From Sabethes cyaneus (Eukaryota > Arthropoda > Insecta > Diptera > Culicidae), in contig NC_071354.1 of NCBI RefSeq assembly GCF_943734655.1, positions 44,493,744 through 44,557,743 of the forward strand: a stretch of 64,000 bases of DNA, read 5' to 3'. Under the pieces are notes generated by a model that saw only the letters and a program-made list of their open reading frames with translations, was not told where the DNA came from and made no database searches. Of the stretch, positions 37,680 through 49,352 are shown piece by piece. A program made the position numbers and the translations under genes. Every line of letters starts with the position of its first letter. Positions within the stretch are counted from its first letter, which is position 1.

Positions 37680-38110
37680 AGAACTTGGGGCAAAAAACGG
37701 GGAAATGGCCAGAAAAAGAAGTAAAACGGAAAACATAAAGGCAAAACTGGAGAGCAAAGGTAAATAAGGGAACCAAAAATCGAATAAATATGAGAAAATA
37801 AGGAGACCAAAAAGACAAAAAACGAAAAAGAAAGTAAATAAAAAGAATGAAAAATAAACGAAATCTATAAATGAGAAAAGAGGAAAAAACGATGGAAACT
37901 AGAATGAAAATATCCAAAAACTAGGAAATAGTACTAAAAACAAGAAAAATGGGACAAGAATCGAAAAAAAATTAAACAATTAAACAGAAAATACCGAACA
38001 GAAAAAATCGATAAAAAAATACGAAACGGAAGGAAAAAGTGCAGGCGAGAAACAAGAAAACAATACAGAAAAGCAACAAAATGAGAACAAAAAGAGAGAA
38101 AAAACAACAG
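37680..38110 (-). repeat. Purine/pyrimidine repeat block
   Basis: A/G-rich plus strand with AAAACGGGGAAATGG, ACCAAAAATCGAATAAA and GGGACAAGAATCG words. Confidence 0.6.
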
Positions 38111-40784
38111 TGAATTGTAAATTTATTATTGAATAATTTAATAGCATGTTCAGGTTATGTGTTTAACAGGACAATGAACAAATGATGATTAACTTTTATT
38201 ACTAACAGGGTTCAACCCGCACAGTTTTATTTATTATTGGTTTCAGTAATAATTGCTACAAGTATCAATCATGGTGAAACAATCCACGCAAACAATGCGG
38301 AGAACTGTTGCGAGAATTCATGAGTTGGTGGAATGATATTCAATTTGTTAAATTGATCCATTTTATTGATTTAGAGGCTTGCCTAACCAAGCATTGATTC
38401 AATGATTCAGCTTTTAATGACACACCTATTCAAAGACTTGGTCAGACATTTTTACAGGCTGAACAAGTTAATGATTAAACGATTTAGCAATTATATTGTT
38501 TAACGGCTTCATAACTCGCCTCTTAAATGATTTTACGGTTCAAAAACTAGCGGAATGGCTATCTAATTTCAAGTGCCGAATTTGCAAAATTGGACTTTAA
38601 TCGTACCAGATGAAGATCAAATTTTCATAATGACCTATCCACAAAATGTGCACATACTCGGTATGTTTACAGTTTTCAAATAAGCCTTTTCTTGAATATT
38701 TTTTTATAACTCCTTAGTGATTTGTTGCTATCTAACCATTAAGACCCTTTTGCCTTACAAATCCACCATCAAATGTATTTGCAATTTCAAATCAATTTTC
38801 TATGCCAACAGCACTAATATAGTCCCGGGAGGTTATTAATCAAACTGTTTGTCGCGCGCACATTAACCTTAATACCGGGCACTTTGTATACTTATATATT
38901 TCTCGTTTCGTCCCCTCTCTGGTCTTTTCACGTTCGATTAAGCGGACACGACACAACTCCGGCAATTAAGATACAGATCCTCGAATCACGCCATTACTAA
39001 ATGTGATACTGGTCACATAACGATAATTTATACCTCCATTAGAGACCAATTCAGTCCATATTGAAACGTACGGCCGATCCGCGCTCACTTGCGGTTGACC
39101 ACCCACAATTATCGTTTATGTTTTATTTGAAAACATTTTTTTTGGTCATCATCATCATCACTCAACACCGATTAACTATTTGCTACAGCAGACCAAATTA
39201 CCCTACGATCAATAAAAAATCACCTGTCACTCTCGAAACGAATGGCTAATGTAGCGACATGCATTCCAGAGGACGGAATGTGCATCGCCAATTCGCCAAC
39301 CGTTCCGAACAGTCGAAACCTTCAGCCTCCTCGAGCTTCATCACTTAATTGAATTAGTTGCATCCATTGTGGAGTTGCAAAACATCGTCTCCATTGTCCA
39401 CTCGGCGACACACGGGGTTTTATTGCTCGCCATCCGACCACGGATGCTGGTGGCACCATTTGGAAGTGATTGGATAGCTAGTTTTTTTTATTACCCTGTA
39501 GGTAAGGTACCATGCGTTCAAGATCCAGTACTGATCAATCGAGACGGTTTGCCGTTTTTTATTTTCGCAAATGCACCTCGTGAGCTCTTTTTTTTATCTA
39601 TCTATGCCTACAGAAAACTCAAGCGCCCTATTCTGTTGAGAGCGTATTTATACGCGCACTTGGATAAATAGCTAAATCTTGCCACGGATAGTATCTGTAT
39701 TTAGCTCAGCTGAGTGCCGCGAGGAATTTCGCCTTGATTGAGTTTGTAGCTGGCGGGAGCTTTCGAAAGGTGTTTCCTCGACGCTAACCTTGTTGGGAAG
39801 CTGTACGAATTGTGCCGCCATTCGCGATGCCGTTGACAACGACAAACGCGGCGGTACCTACCTACTATTCTGCAGTTCCACATGTCCGTGATACGGTTTC
39901 GACGGTGGATTCGTGCGGGCTGGCTGGTGGTGCTTTGATTCGTATACTACCATTATCGTTAGCGTTATACTGCATTAATGATACATTCCCGCCTAAGCGA
40001 GTAAATTGATTCCCTTGATTAGAAGGGGTGTGGTGCGGCTTAGTCACAACAAAAGTGGGTGCAATGTCAAGCGTATTATGTGACTCGACTTCACCCGTTT
40101 GGCTAGCCGAACATAATTTGGACGGTTCGTCGTTTGCGGTGTCACAGTGAGCGTTGCAGTCCTTCGTTTAGAGATTAGAGTGGCAATAGTAACGTATGAT
40201 GTAGGTTGAAAGCTTATCTCAATTATGATGGTATCAAAATAAAACAGTGTGAAAATCTAACAGAATCTGCAGTGGGTGATTGGCTAGATAATAATAATAC
40301 GGATTTTTCCGTTTTGCAAGTTTTATGTCGATGAAAATGAAAATGATTAAAAAGTTTATTAAAAATGTGGTATAAGCAACTGACTTAGTCAACATTATTT
40401 AATAAAATACAAATATAATGATCGTAAAAATTGCGTGGAAAGGTCCCAGAATTTAACACGACTAAAATTCATGAGGGAGGAAACAATATTTAAAAAATTT
40501 GATATCTCCCATTTCCTAATAATATTTCGATGAAAAGTTTCCGATTTTCATGGATTTTGCTTCTTTAATAAATTTATAACAATCAAACTCACTTTATTTA
40601 TTTGTATGGATTCAATTGCTTCATTCTGCTTAGTTTTTTTTTCGTTATGCATAACATCTTGTTGCATTATGTTAACATAACGTCATCTTGAATGGAGAAC
40701 AGAGACAAGTTCTTGATACAGTACGATCTATACTGCTAGAGAAGAAGAAAGAGTTAGATTCGGTTTTATTTTATTAATTTCAAA
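38111..40784. other. 2.7 kb without a recognised gene
   Basis: Single-copy within the window and balanced in composition at 38900-40200. ORFs of 60-100 aa occur on both strands with no motif. Possibly host non-coding DNA. Confidence 0.5.
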
Positions 40785-40787
40785 TAA

Positions 40788-41257
40788 GGCCATTACAAAT
40801 ATTTTATAAAGTTTTTGTCCTTCCGGCGTTCGGCCACTGAAGGGGGGCGGAAAAAAAACAAAGTGAATTTTTTAATCGAGCAAAAAAAACATGGATTTTA
40901 AGAATTTTTATTTAAGGTTTAAACGTTAAAACCGAATCTATTCTTGCTTATAATATATACGTTGTTATTTTCTATGCAAAAATATACGAAAAAAGACAAA
41001 AACGAAGGAAAAATTTTTTGAACGATTTTCGGAAATTCCATTGTTCGGATTTCCATTTCTGTTTCGTGCTAGAAGCGTTAATTCAACTCGGAGACTCATT
41101 TTTCGAGTTTTTCAGACTGTAGAGTTCACAGACAATTGATTTTATAAAAAGAAATTTGACTCATATCCTGCAAATTATTTTTTTGCCCCCCTATTTTTCA
41201 AGCCAATTTCCAAGGGGGGGGGGGTGACAAAAACTTTAAATATGATTTGCAATGGCC
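40788..41257 (+). mobile_element. PIF/Harbinger-type MITE, complete copy
   Basis: 470 bp. The left end GGCCATTACAAATATTTTAT and right end (inverted) GGCCATTGCAAATCATATTT are followed on both sides by AAGTTTTTGTC, giving TIRs of about 35 bp. TAA flanks both ends (40785-40787 and 41258-41260). A 3-bp TAA duplication is characteristic of PIF/Harbinger insertions. No transposase. Other copies: 4960-5155 (truncated), 8766-9092 (deleted), 44715-45101 (diverged). Confidence 0.82.
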
Positions 41258-41279
41258 TAAATTTCATGCGATTAATTTA

Positions 41280-41520
41280 ATTTCTTTCGTTTTATTTTAT
41301 TTCATACTATGTTTTCAAAGGTTTTATCACATTTTATTCACTACAATTTTATGTTTTTGTCAATTTTGATGTAGAACTATGTCTTACCGCAGAGTGTCAA
41401 TCCAGAATTTAGATTCAAACCTGCGTCACGAAAGAATAGAAGATCTTGAACGCTAATAACTCTTCCAATTTAGAACCATTCGAATTATATTCTTGAAAAG
41501 ATTGTTTTCTGAACTGTGAG
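41280..41520 (+). repeat. Diverged copy of the block boundary and following unit
   Basis: A T-rich remnant, then GATGTAGAACTATGTC (41368-41383, degenerate boundary palindrome), TTACCGCAGAGTGTCAATCC, GCGTCACGAAAG and TTGAACGCTAATAA, matching 23421-23525. Confidence 0.55.
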
Positions 41521-42255
41521 ACTTGAAACTTTGAAATTTTGAAGGTAAAATTTTTCCGTTAACATTTTTCGTGTCGACGGACGACGATTACATTCACCAA
41601 GCTTGTGGTTGTGGCTGTTACTGCTGCTCAAGACAGAGAAGCAGAATAAATTTGCGGTGGTTTGACACGTAAAGACTAGTAAAATGACGTAGAAAAGAAA
41701 ATCAAACCCACTATCGTTTGACTTTTTGCTAGCTACATAACGCTGCAAACAGGCGAGATCAGCAGTCGTGGACTGGCTAATGTAAATCAATTTTCGTGCC
41801 TTGACGGTTGCAACCGCGGACTGAGAAAGCAGACAATAGCGAATATGTTCAGATGGCAAAGAATGGAATTAAATGGCATCTGCACGGCAAGTTTGCTTTT
41901 GGATGAGATGATTGTCAGCGCGGACAAACGTATGCTAAATATTACGCTATTTTATGCCACATATAGGTCAATGTGGTGTGAAAAGTTTTCTTTATAATTG
42001 AAGGTTTCTTCGCAAAAACCCGCCTAATGTATTTCTACGCTAGCTACGCGGTTGTGCCTGGAATACATACAAATCTTGTTTCATTTTACCTTATTTAAAA
42101 TATACACTGTGAAATTGATAAATGAAACAATTTCATTTAGTTTTATCCTTCATACTATTTTGCTGTTTTGCATTAGTTTATTTGATTTAGATTGGCTCTT
42201 TTTAATTTTTAATTCTATTTTACACTTCAGGCAAAGAAACCACTTCTATTTAGGT
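41521..42255. other. No gene recognised
   Basis: A minus-strand 124-aa frame (41485-41859) shows no domain. No repeats found. Confidence 0.4.
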
Positions 42256-42395
42256 GCATGCATTTTTCTACGTTTACTGACTAGTAGGGATAATCCCTTA
42301 GTTAAGTCCGAACGAGCGGCGGCGAGTAATAAGACAGCATGTACCCAACCTTTGTGCAGATTGAAGGCCGTGGATATGTTTGACCGAATGTGATG
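42256..42395 (+). repeat. Dispersed ~130-bp repeat, copy 1
   Basis: GCATGCATTTTTCTACG, TTTACTGACTAGTAGGGAT, CCCTTAGTTAAGTCCGAACG, GACAGCATGTACCCAAC, GAAGGCC. The same sequence with about 15 percent differences lies at 44229-44360. Confidence 0.8.
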
Positions 42396-42419
42396 TTCGC
42401 GCATATTTCTGCACTATTA

Positions 42420-42883
42420 GGGTGACCGTGAATTCACCTATTAGGCTGATACGAACTTTTGTTTTTTTAAACTATTTAAACTCTAAAAAGTTGCAGAACA
42501 TACTAAAATAACTTTGCTGAATATAGTAATTATCTATCTCTTACCGGTTGCGAAATAGAATGATGTGTTAAAAAGAGCACTTAAAAATCAATTATGCTCA
42601 ATAACTTTGCACACGAATTTTTGATTGCTTTCGAGTGTTCTACAAAGTTATTCAGTATGCTAAAATACACATTTTGCAGGAAGTCTGTTTGTCGCTAGAA
42701 CGCATATTCAACAAGTTATTCGCACCATTAATTTTTTTTACAATTTCCGGCAACTTCGGGCAAACCAGACAACCGTTAGGTGAAAGTATTATATTTTGTC
42801 TATAAAAAAAATATTTCCATCAGGAGATCTCCGAAGGAATCTCCGAAAAAAATCAATTGAAAAATGTGAATTCACAGTCACCC
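42420..42883. mobile_element. TA-targeting MITE with GGGTGAC ends
   Basis: The left end GGGTGACCGTGAATTCAC and inverted right end GGGTGACTGTGAATTCAC differ by one base. TA flanks both sides (42418-42419 and 42884-42885). 464 bp, no transposase. The interior contains TTGCTGAATATAGTAATTAT and AACTTTGCACACG words like those of repeat family P, hinting at shared origin. Confidence 0.8.
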
Positions 42884-43439
42884 TAATCGTGCAGAAAGAA
42901 GTGCTATATTTTATTATTAAACTTCGCCAAAGCCACCCTTGAAAAATTACACATTTTTTACCCAATTGCTAATGTCCGCATTTTTTCGAAACCGGACCAC
43001 CGTGGCGTGATTTTGTCTCGTTTATAACGCTTCAATATATGTCCCGGTTTGTAAGTGCGTCATTGTTAAGCAATGTTGCTATTCATCGATAAAAGTACTG
43101 ATTCGGTTCGAAACACACTCAAAGCTGATTCCATAACGTCAAACTCTCTGGCAATGCTTTTCTAGCTGAGAATTATTTAAGACGAGTGAGAGAAAGGCGA
43201 ATTACCACTCACTCTTTTTCATGCAATGATTTGATCGCTAGTGATGCCAATCAAAAACGAATACCTCGCGTTTTGACTCATCGCGATGAGTAGCTTTGAT
43301 TTATCAGTTTTGGAAAACAGGCAAAAGCGCTATCGGATATTGAATTGTACCGTGAAAAAAACATGTACCTAACATTTATGTTGGTTTTTCAGATGAACTA
43401 TTAGCACCTGAGATGCTTGGAATATACATTTTTGCGACA
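42884..43439. other. No gene recognised
   Basis: Spacer of about 0.55 kb with no recognised feature. Confidence 0.4.
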
Positions 43440-43847
43440 TAATACCAGGCTTCATTCTCGGTTTTTTGCTCAGCAGATGCTCAATTGACTATAGCGCTTC
43501 AACTAAACAGAATTCGAAAAAGTAGTGTAAAAGGCGATTGTAGAGCTTATTATTATCAGAATTATTGTTGAAGAAAGTATGGTTTTATCTTTTGTATTGA
43601 CGGCACTATGCGATTGCTACCCCGTTGGTAGCCAAATGAGCGCTCTTTTTGCTACCAACGGGGTAGCAGCCCCATAGCGCCGTAAATACAAAAGATAGAA
43701 CTATACTTTCTTCAACAATAATGTAGATAATAATTAGCTCTACAATCGCCCTTTACACTACTTTTTCGAATTCTGTTTAGTTGAGGCGCTGTAGTCAAAT
43801 GAGCATCTACTGAGCAAAAAACCGAGAATGAAGCCTGCATAATACAT
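43440..43847. mobile_element. Near-perfect ~0.4-kb hairpin (foldback element)
   Basis: The left arm (about 43440-43632) and right arm (43651-about 43847) are reverse complements over ~195 bp with scattered mismatches and an 18-bp loop. Landmarks: AGGCTTCATTCTCGG / CCGAGAATGAAGCCT at the outside, CTAAACAGAATTCGAAAAAG / CTTTTTCGAATTCTGTTTAG in the middle, and GCTACCCCGTTGGTAGC / GCTACCAACGGGGTAGC at the centre. No ORF. Target duplication not resolved. Confidence 0.88.
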
Positions 43848-44086
43848 AAGTGCACTTCAAAACATCAACGTTCTTCTACACCCAGAAGACTTTTAATCTC
43901 ATAAACTTATTTTAGCATGCTATTCATAATTTTTCAACATTCACGTTGAGTGCACCAGGATCAAATTTTGAATAGTAGCCGCCGATATTTTTATTATCAG
44001 CCTTCATAGTTAGACACACAAGAAGAAGATGTATTATTTTTCATAGCTTCGAACCTTCAAGGCACCAATATATTTGGTATATACGA

Positions 44087-44420
44087 AACACAAATGGCCG
44101 AATCACGAATGTCCGAAACACAAATGGCCAAATCACGAATAGCCGAAACACAAATGGCCGAAAAACAAATGGAATAATATATCTATAGGCCGAATCAGGC
44201 CCTCCGCAGAAACAACTAGTATTTAGAAGCATGCATTTTCCTAGGTTTACTGACTAGTAGGGATTATCCCTTAGTTAAGTTCGAACGAGCGACAGCGAGT
44301 AAGGACAGCATATACCCAACATTTGTACAGACTGAAGGCCCTGATTATTTTTGGCCGAATATGAACACATTTGTGATTCGGCCATTCGTGATTCGGCCAT
44401 TTCTGTTTCGGTCATTCAAT
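44087..44420. repeat. GGCCGAAACACAAAT minisatellite in inverted halves
   Basis: 44087-44170 has about five units alternating CGAAACACAAATGGC and CGAATCACGAATGTC. 44368-44420 has the reverse-complement form (TGATTCGGCCATTCG). Between them lies copy 2 of the 130-bp repeat. The minus-strand frame shows a PFVFR-type repeat, an artefact. Confidence 0.75.
44229..44360 (+). repeat. Dispersed ~130-bp repeat, copy 2
   Basis: Matches 42256-42395. Its position between the two inverted minisatellite halves suggests these form one element here, whereas copy 1 lacks the minisatellite. Confidence 0.75.
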
Positions 44421-44714
44421 ACCAGTCCCGTCCATCAGGCCAAACGTGTATCATGCCTAACGTATTGATGCCTGACGTCGTAACTACCGTATACCTAATG
44501 GGGTCACTCTAATCCATTCTTACGATATTGTTAGCCATCGAATATTGGGAAAATATGCACCAATGTAATGTGTATGGTTAGAACGAAAAAGTTACTAGTT
44601 TTATCACAGACATGGTTTATGAATTTAATGTTGAAAATTTAACGATAGGGTAGGGCGATCTTGATGCAAATTATGGCCGAAAAGCTAACGGCCGACTGTA
44701 CGCCGCCTTAAAGT

Positions 44715-45101
44715 GTAGGCCATAACCAATATTTTATAATCTTTTTGTTCTCCCGATACTGGACAACTGAAGGGGGAAGAGAGGTGGTGCGCAGAATTAG
44801 GACTCATGCGCAGAATTAGGCGCGCTTACGATACTTAAAGTATAGTATTGAGAATCAAATCTATGCTTACTTTTCATACATACGTTATACTTTGACTTCT
44901 GTTTCGTGCTAGAGGCGTTAACACCCGGTACACTCATGTTTCCAATTGCTTAGGCTATAAAACTCACAGAAAATTGATTTTATAAACAATTTTTTTGCTC
45001 ATGGCCAACCATTTTATTTTTGCCAAGCATTTTTTAAAGCCAATTTCAAAGAAAGAATTGGGGTTGAGTGTGAAAAACTTTAAAAATATTTTGCAATGGC
45101 C
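44715..45101 (+). mobile_element. PIF/Harbinger-type MITE, diverged copy
   Basis: Left end GGCCATAACCAATATTTTAT, right end TATTTTGCAATGGCC, with internal TTTCGTGCTAGAGGCGTTAA as in the other copies. The flanking triplets are GTA and TTA, so the target duplication is not clean. Confidence 0.65.
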
Positions 45102-47712
45102 TTACTTAAAATTTTTAAAATTAAAATTTAATACGAAATCCTATCGTTTTTGAATTGAAGAATTTTGAAGAATTGTTTTTGAAACTTTACCGTGATTTGG
45201 AAAGTAGTTTTTCAAAACGTTTGTTCTACGGTATTTAGTTTGTAAGTTATGATTTTTTCAATAAAAAATAAATTATTGGCCGATTTTTTTAAATATTTTG
45301 TTCGTGTTTAAATCTGTAAAGTATGCCTGTTGCAAAATTGCACATTGCATTCCACGACCTGTTAACCCGTATCTGCCCAATCAATAGTATTAAACATTCC
45401 TTTCTTCCAATTTTTAGCACACGTTTTTTAATAAGCTGATTTGATAAGGCATCATATAACAATGAAAAAGTAAACTTTATGTTCTATTGTTCAGCGTAAT
45501 AGATGGAAAACCAACTAATAACAGAACACCCAAAGCAGATTGTATAAATAATGAGCGCTCCAGGGTTATCTGATTTTATGTAAAACTGTTACCGCATTCG
45601 ATTACAACACGCCCGAACAAAATACTATTTGATGACGTCCACAATTGGGTATCGTAAATTACCAAGACAGATCAGTCCGTGTGCTAAGCTAACCGAGCCG
45701 TACGAACGAACAGTGACTGACATGACAAGATTTAACCTATTGCCCAATCAATCAAGCTTTTTAGAACTTCTCACCACCGCCCATTCTTCGTTGCTGTCCG
45801 CGCTGTCGCACAAGTACGGTATCTATTCGACCGCGGGCAATATCCAATCGAGGCTCATATTTTTCATTCAAGCTAATTGAATGTTTTGCCACCGTATATT
45901 TACCATTTGCAGAGTGAGAGATCAATGCTTGACGACGGTCAAACAGTGCTCCACCATCGTCGATTGCCAGGCTCGGGCTGACTGACAGAACGTCTAGTTG
46001 ACGACGTCGATGACGACGACCGGGACCGAACCGGGCGGCCAGGGCGGTGCGGCAGTAAAAACCTATCGATCGGATTTAGACACGTACCCCGAATGAGCTT
46101 GAGCAGTTCAATTAGACGTATTTCTGCCGAAGCCGAGCCGGACGTGCCGTTGTTGTGCGATTTCCGAACGGCAACGGCAACACGTCAAACGGTACACTAC
46201 CGCCCAGCGCCCAATAAGCTAATCCGGCTACGGCAGTCGTCGACGTCGTCGTCCACAGCCGGGAAAGGGCGGATCGAACCAAAAGGCCTCATTCGAACTA
46301 TTCGAAGGCGGCAACACACTAGAAGCGCCCCATTAGAAATGAAGTCATTAGTTATGAAAAACTATAAACTAACCGCACGCTCATTAGTTTTGCTGCAGTG
46401 CACGAACTGCGCCACTGTTGGTTGTGCATTTCGTATATCCGCGAATGGTAGAAACGCGCAAAATTGGCACGGTTTCTTCTGATCGGTTCTGATCATTCTC
46501 GGCATCAGAGGGTGGATGCTGTTCCATCATTCTGAGTCATAACTTTTTTTTCTAATTTGATATGCTTGCAATGGAGTGATGAAGATTTGCCAACACCTAA
46601 ATTATTAACTGTTTCCTGCATTTAATGTGAAAAAAATGAAAATTTCAAATGCTAATTTCCCGCTGGTGTAATAATGCCCGAAAGGTGCAACTAATGAATC
46701 ATCCTCCGATTGCCCTATATGGCAATATAGCAGTTGAGATACGGGAACGACAAACGGAATTTCCGATAAGTTCTCCGGTCGAACTCCGAGACTCGAGAAC
46801 CGAACGATTGGGCTAACGCTCAAAATGGCAATCTTGCCATAAAAATCAATTTATTCTCCATTGTGGGGTGTAGGCTGCAAAGGTGCCAACAAATCCTACT
46901 CATTCAATTGGCAGTGATTGCAACTTGCTACACAAACAAATTGTCAAGGGGTTCGAACAAAAAGGTAAACATATTATTGAACTAAAGGTAATTAAACTTG
47001 GTTTAAGAAACATTTTAGAATACAGTTTTGGGTACATATGATATAAAAGTTTATAAGCGATTGATATTTTAGGTGATGAAGATCGGAAATAATTTCCAAC
47101 GTGCAGCCCCTCGATCGTTGTTACTGGTAAGGTCACAAGCTAGAAGAATTTCTAGAATGCTTGAAATAAATTATCATTTAATTGTAGAAAATCAACAGAA
47201 AAAAATCAAATAATTTGTAATTGTACCGTAGAATCGTAGCCAGCAGCAAGTCATGTGCGGGTATTGTTGTGGTATATTTCGCTCTGGCTTAATTTATAGC
47301 TCAAAACGGAAAACCTACACAATGCAATACTTCTAGCAGCCAATAAAACAAACCTAATGATTCTATGGTAAGCCCGTACTTTAGCAACGGGTAAATGGAC
47401 AATCAATGTTCGTCTAGTTGTCGGACGTGATTAATAGAGCATGGGTTTGTGCGGGCCACCCAATAGAATGTTTTAATAGATTGCAAATATGAAAGATTGG
47501 AATACACATCTGGTTTGCCCCTTCAGCAATTCCTTGGAAATTTGAAAGCTCCGATTTTGTCTTCTTTGGCTGCTGCCAAAAATCGTCATTTTTGCCAACT
47601 AAAAAATATTAGTCTAAAATTTTCCGAAAAGAAACAAATACACAAAATGCGAACTAAATCGGAGCACTTTTAAATTTCGTTGGCAGTTTTTGTTTCATGG
47701 AATTGCTGTCCT
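45102..47712. other. 2.6 kb without a recognised gene; target region of the gypsy element
   Basis: GC-richer at 45600-46500. The 129-aa plus frame at 46093-46482 is the best single ORF but has no domain I know. Single-copy in the window, so it may be host DNA. It continues beyond the retrotransposon at 56863. Confidence 0.45.
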
Positions 47713-48980
47713 TGTTACCGTTCGAATACTTTGCCCCATAAAACCCTGTGAGAGCGTTCAGAGCCGGAGATGAGAAGAACTAATATACTGGAGATCATGA
47801 TGAATGCAATTGAGATCCATGCTATGAAATACTATTGCTACAACTATTGATTTTGCTATAATTTTAGGGTATGCTATTTTTGCCACGATGTAGGATTAAA
47901 ATATTGTAAATTAAATAAATAAATACTAAAGTATATAGGATACAGGATTGAAGATAAGGCAAATAGTTTAGTAATACGATGGGCGGCTAACGGTCAATTT
48001 AAACACCTTTATAATTAACACTCACAATTAGGGTTTACACAACACAAAACACTCATAAAATCTGCCGGAAAATGGGGATAATGGAAATAGGAATAAGGAC
48101 CATGCAAGAAGGAAAAAGGGAAATTGGCTTAAGATAAGGGGTTATGCTGGTTAAGTTGAGATAGGCTCGGTCATTTATACTTGAACAAGTGATCACGAAG
48201 GTATGAAAAGTCGATTAAGTGACAATAAGAAAAAGAACGTGTACTATTTAACATAAATTAATTAGCCTCAGCAGGCTCTGAGTAGTTATTCGAAATCAGG
48301 TAACTCAGAAACCAATTTATCACTGTGACCGAGTCTCAGAATAACCTGCCAGCTCTAAAACCAGCTATTATTCCCTACAACAGACCCAGCAGGTTGTGGT
48401 CATAGATTGTGGCCGGAATAAGCCGCAGTTCTCGCAAAGTGCATCAACTCCATGTGGTATGATCGAATCCGATTAGCAGCAGTACCCTTTCTGGTCGACG
48501 CAGTCCCAGAATAGAGCAGCACACGGTAGATCATCAACGGCATATTCATCCGTGCAGCACACATTGCCTTCCCCGAAAGCATCATACCCGCTTCCCCGAA
48601 AGCATCATCTACCCCCGCTTCACCGTTAAACATCGCCACGTAGGGGAATCGAGAGAAGCAGCGCTCCTAGCAGGAGGAGAGATTCACCACCGTTCATCAT
48701 TCCCATCGGCAGATTCCGCAGCCGGCCGGCACTTCCACACACACAAAGAGATTTTGTAAGTTAGTTTAGTCAATAAATTAATCAACCGTAGAGTGAGATC
48801 TTTTCCATAAGCCGACTTGTGTCCCTGATCGTGTCAAGGAGCCGACCTCGAGAAGGAGAGTTTCCCTCTAGGTCGAGCTAGCCGTAAAAAGAGACCGTGA
48901 GTGTCCACCCCGGAAGTCCCCAGTGGTTCGACCAGGGACTTGGGGTAGTAGCGGGAGACCCGTCCGGTCACCGAGTAATA
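47713..48980 (+). repeat. 5' LTR
   Basis: Starts TGTTACCGTTCGAATAC and ends CCGAGTAATA (TGTTAC and GTAATA are imperfect terminal inverted repeats). It has AATAAA at 48772-48777. It corresponds base for base to 55591-56858 at an offset of 7878 wherever I compared them. A 79-aa minus-strand frame inside is identical in both LTRs and has no known domain. Confidence 0.95.
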
Positions 48981-48982
48981 AT

Positions 48983-48993
48983 TGGCGCCCAAC
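48983..48993 (+). promoter_or_regulatory. Primer-binding site
   Basis: TGGCGCCCAAC begins 2 nt after the 5' LTR. These 11 bases complement the CCA-ended 3' terminus of a lysine tRNA (TGGCGCCCAAC begins the tRNA-Lys1,2-type PBS). The following bases do not extend the match. Confidence 0.75.
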
Positions 48994-49352
48994 TAACAGA
49001 CACTTTCGATCAGAGGCACATGTTCATCGTAAAACAATAGAGGTGAGGTTAGGAGTCATAGTAGGGATACCGGCAAGTCGCTCAAAACGGTTTTATGTAT
49101 GCAAAGGATTCAAGGGGTAATACGATACCAGCTTCTTCGACAATAGTATTCAGATTAATTACGGTAACTTTCTAGTGCGCGAACACTTTCGAAAGCTTTC
49201 TTCTCATTCGCTGATTAGGCAAATATCGCGATTCGGGATCTGACGGAAAGATTGGTATTGGTTGTGATATATTTTATGGGTCTTGATTTCGCTTATTAAT
49301 TAAAACAATCGTTGTTTAGTAGAGTAAACTTTATTGCCAATTCCATTTCATT

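Noticed and set aside
42256..42395. Fragment of 28S rRNA (word resembling CCTTAGTAGCGGCGAG)
   Set aside because: Similarity is limited to a few interrupted words; the whole 130 bp recurs at 44229 as a dispersed repeat.
46093..46482. 129-aa ORF as a host exon
   Set aside because: No recognised domain and no clear splice or promoter context; kept only as a remark.
48400..48639. 79-aa minus-strand ORF in both LTRs
   Set aside because: Its duplication is explained by LTR identity; no domain recognised and no expression signal seen.
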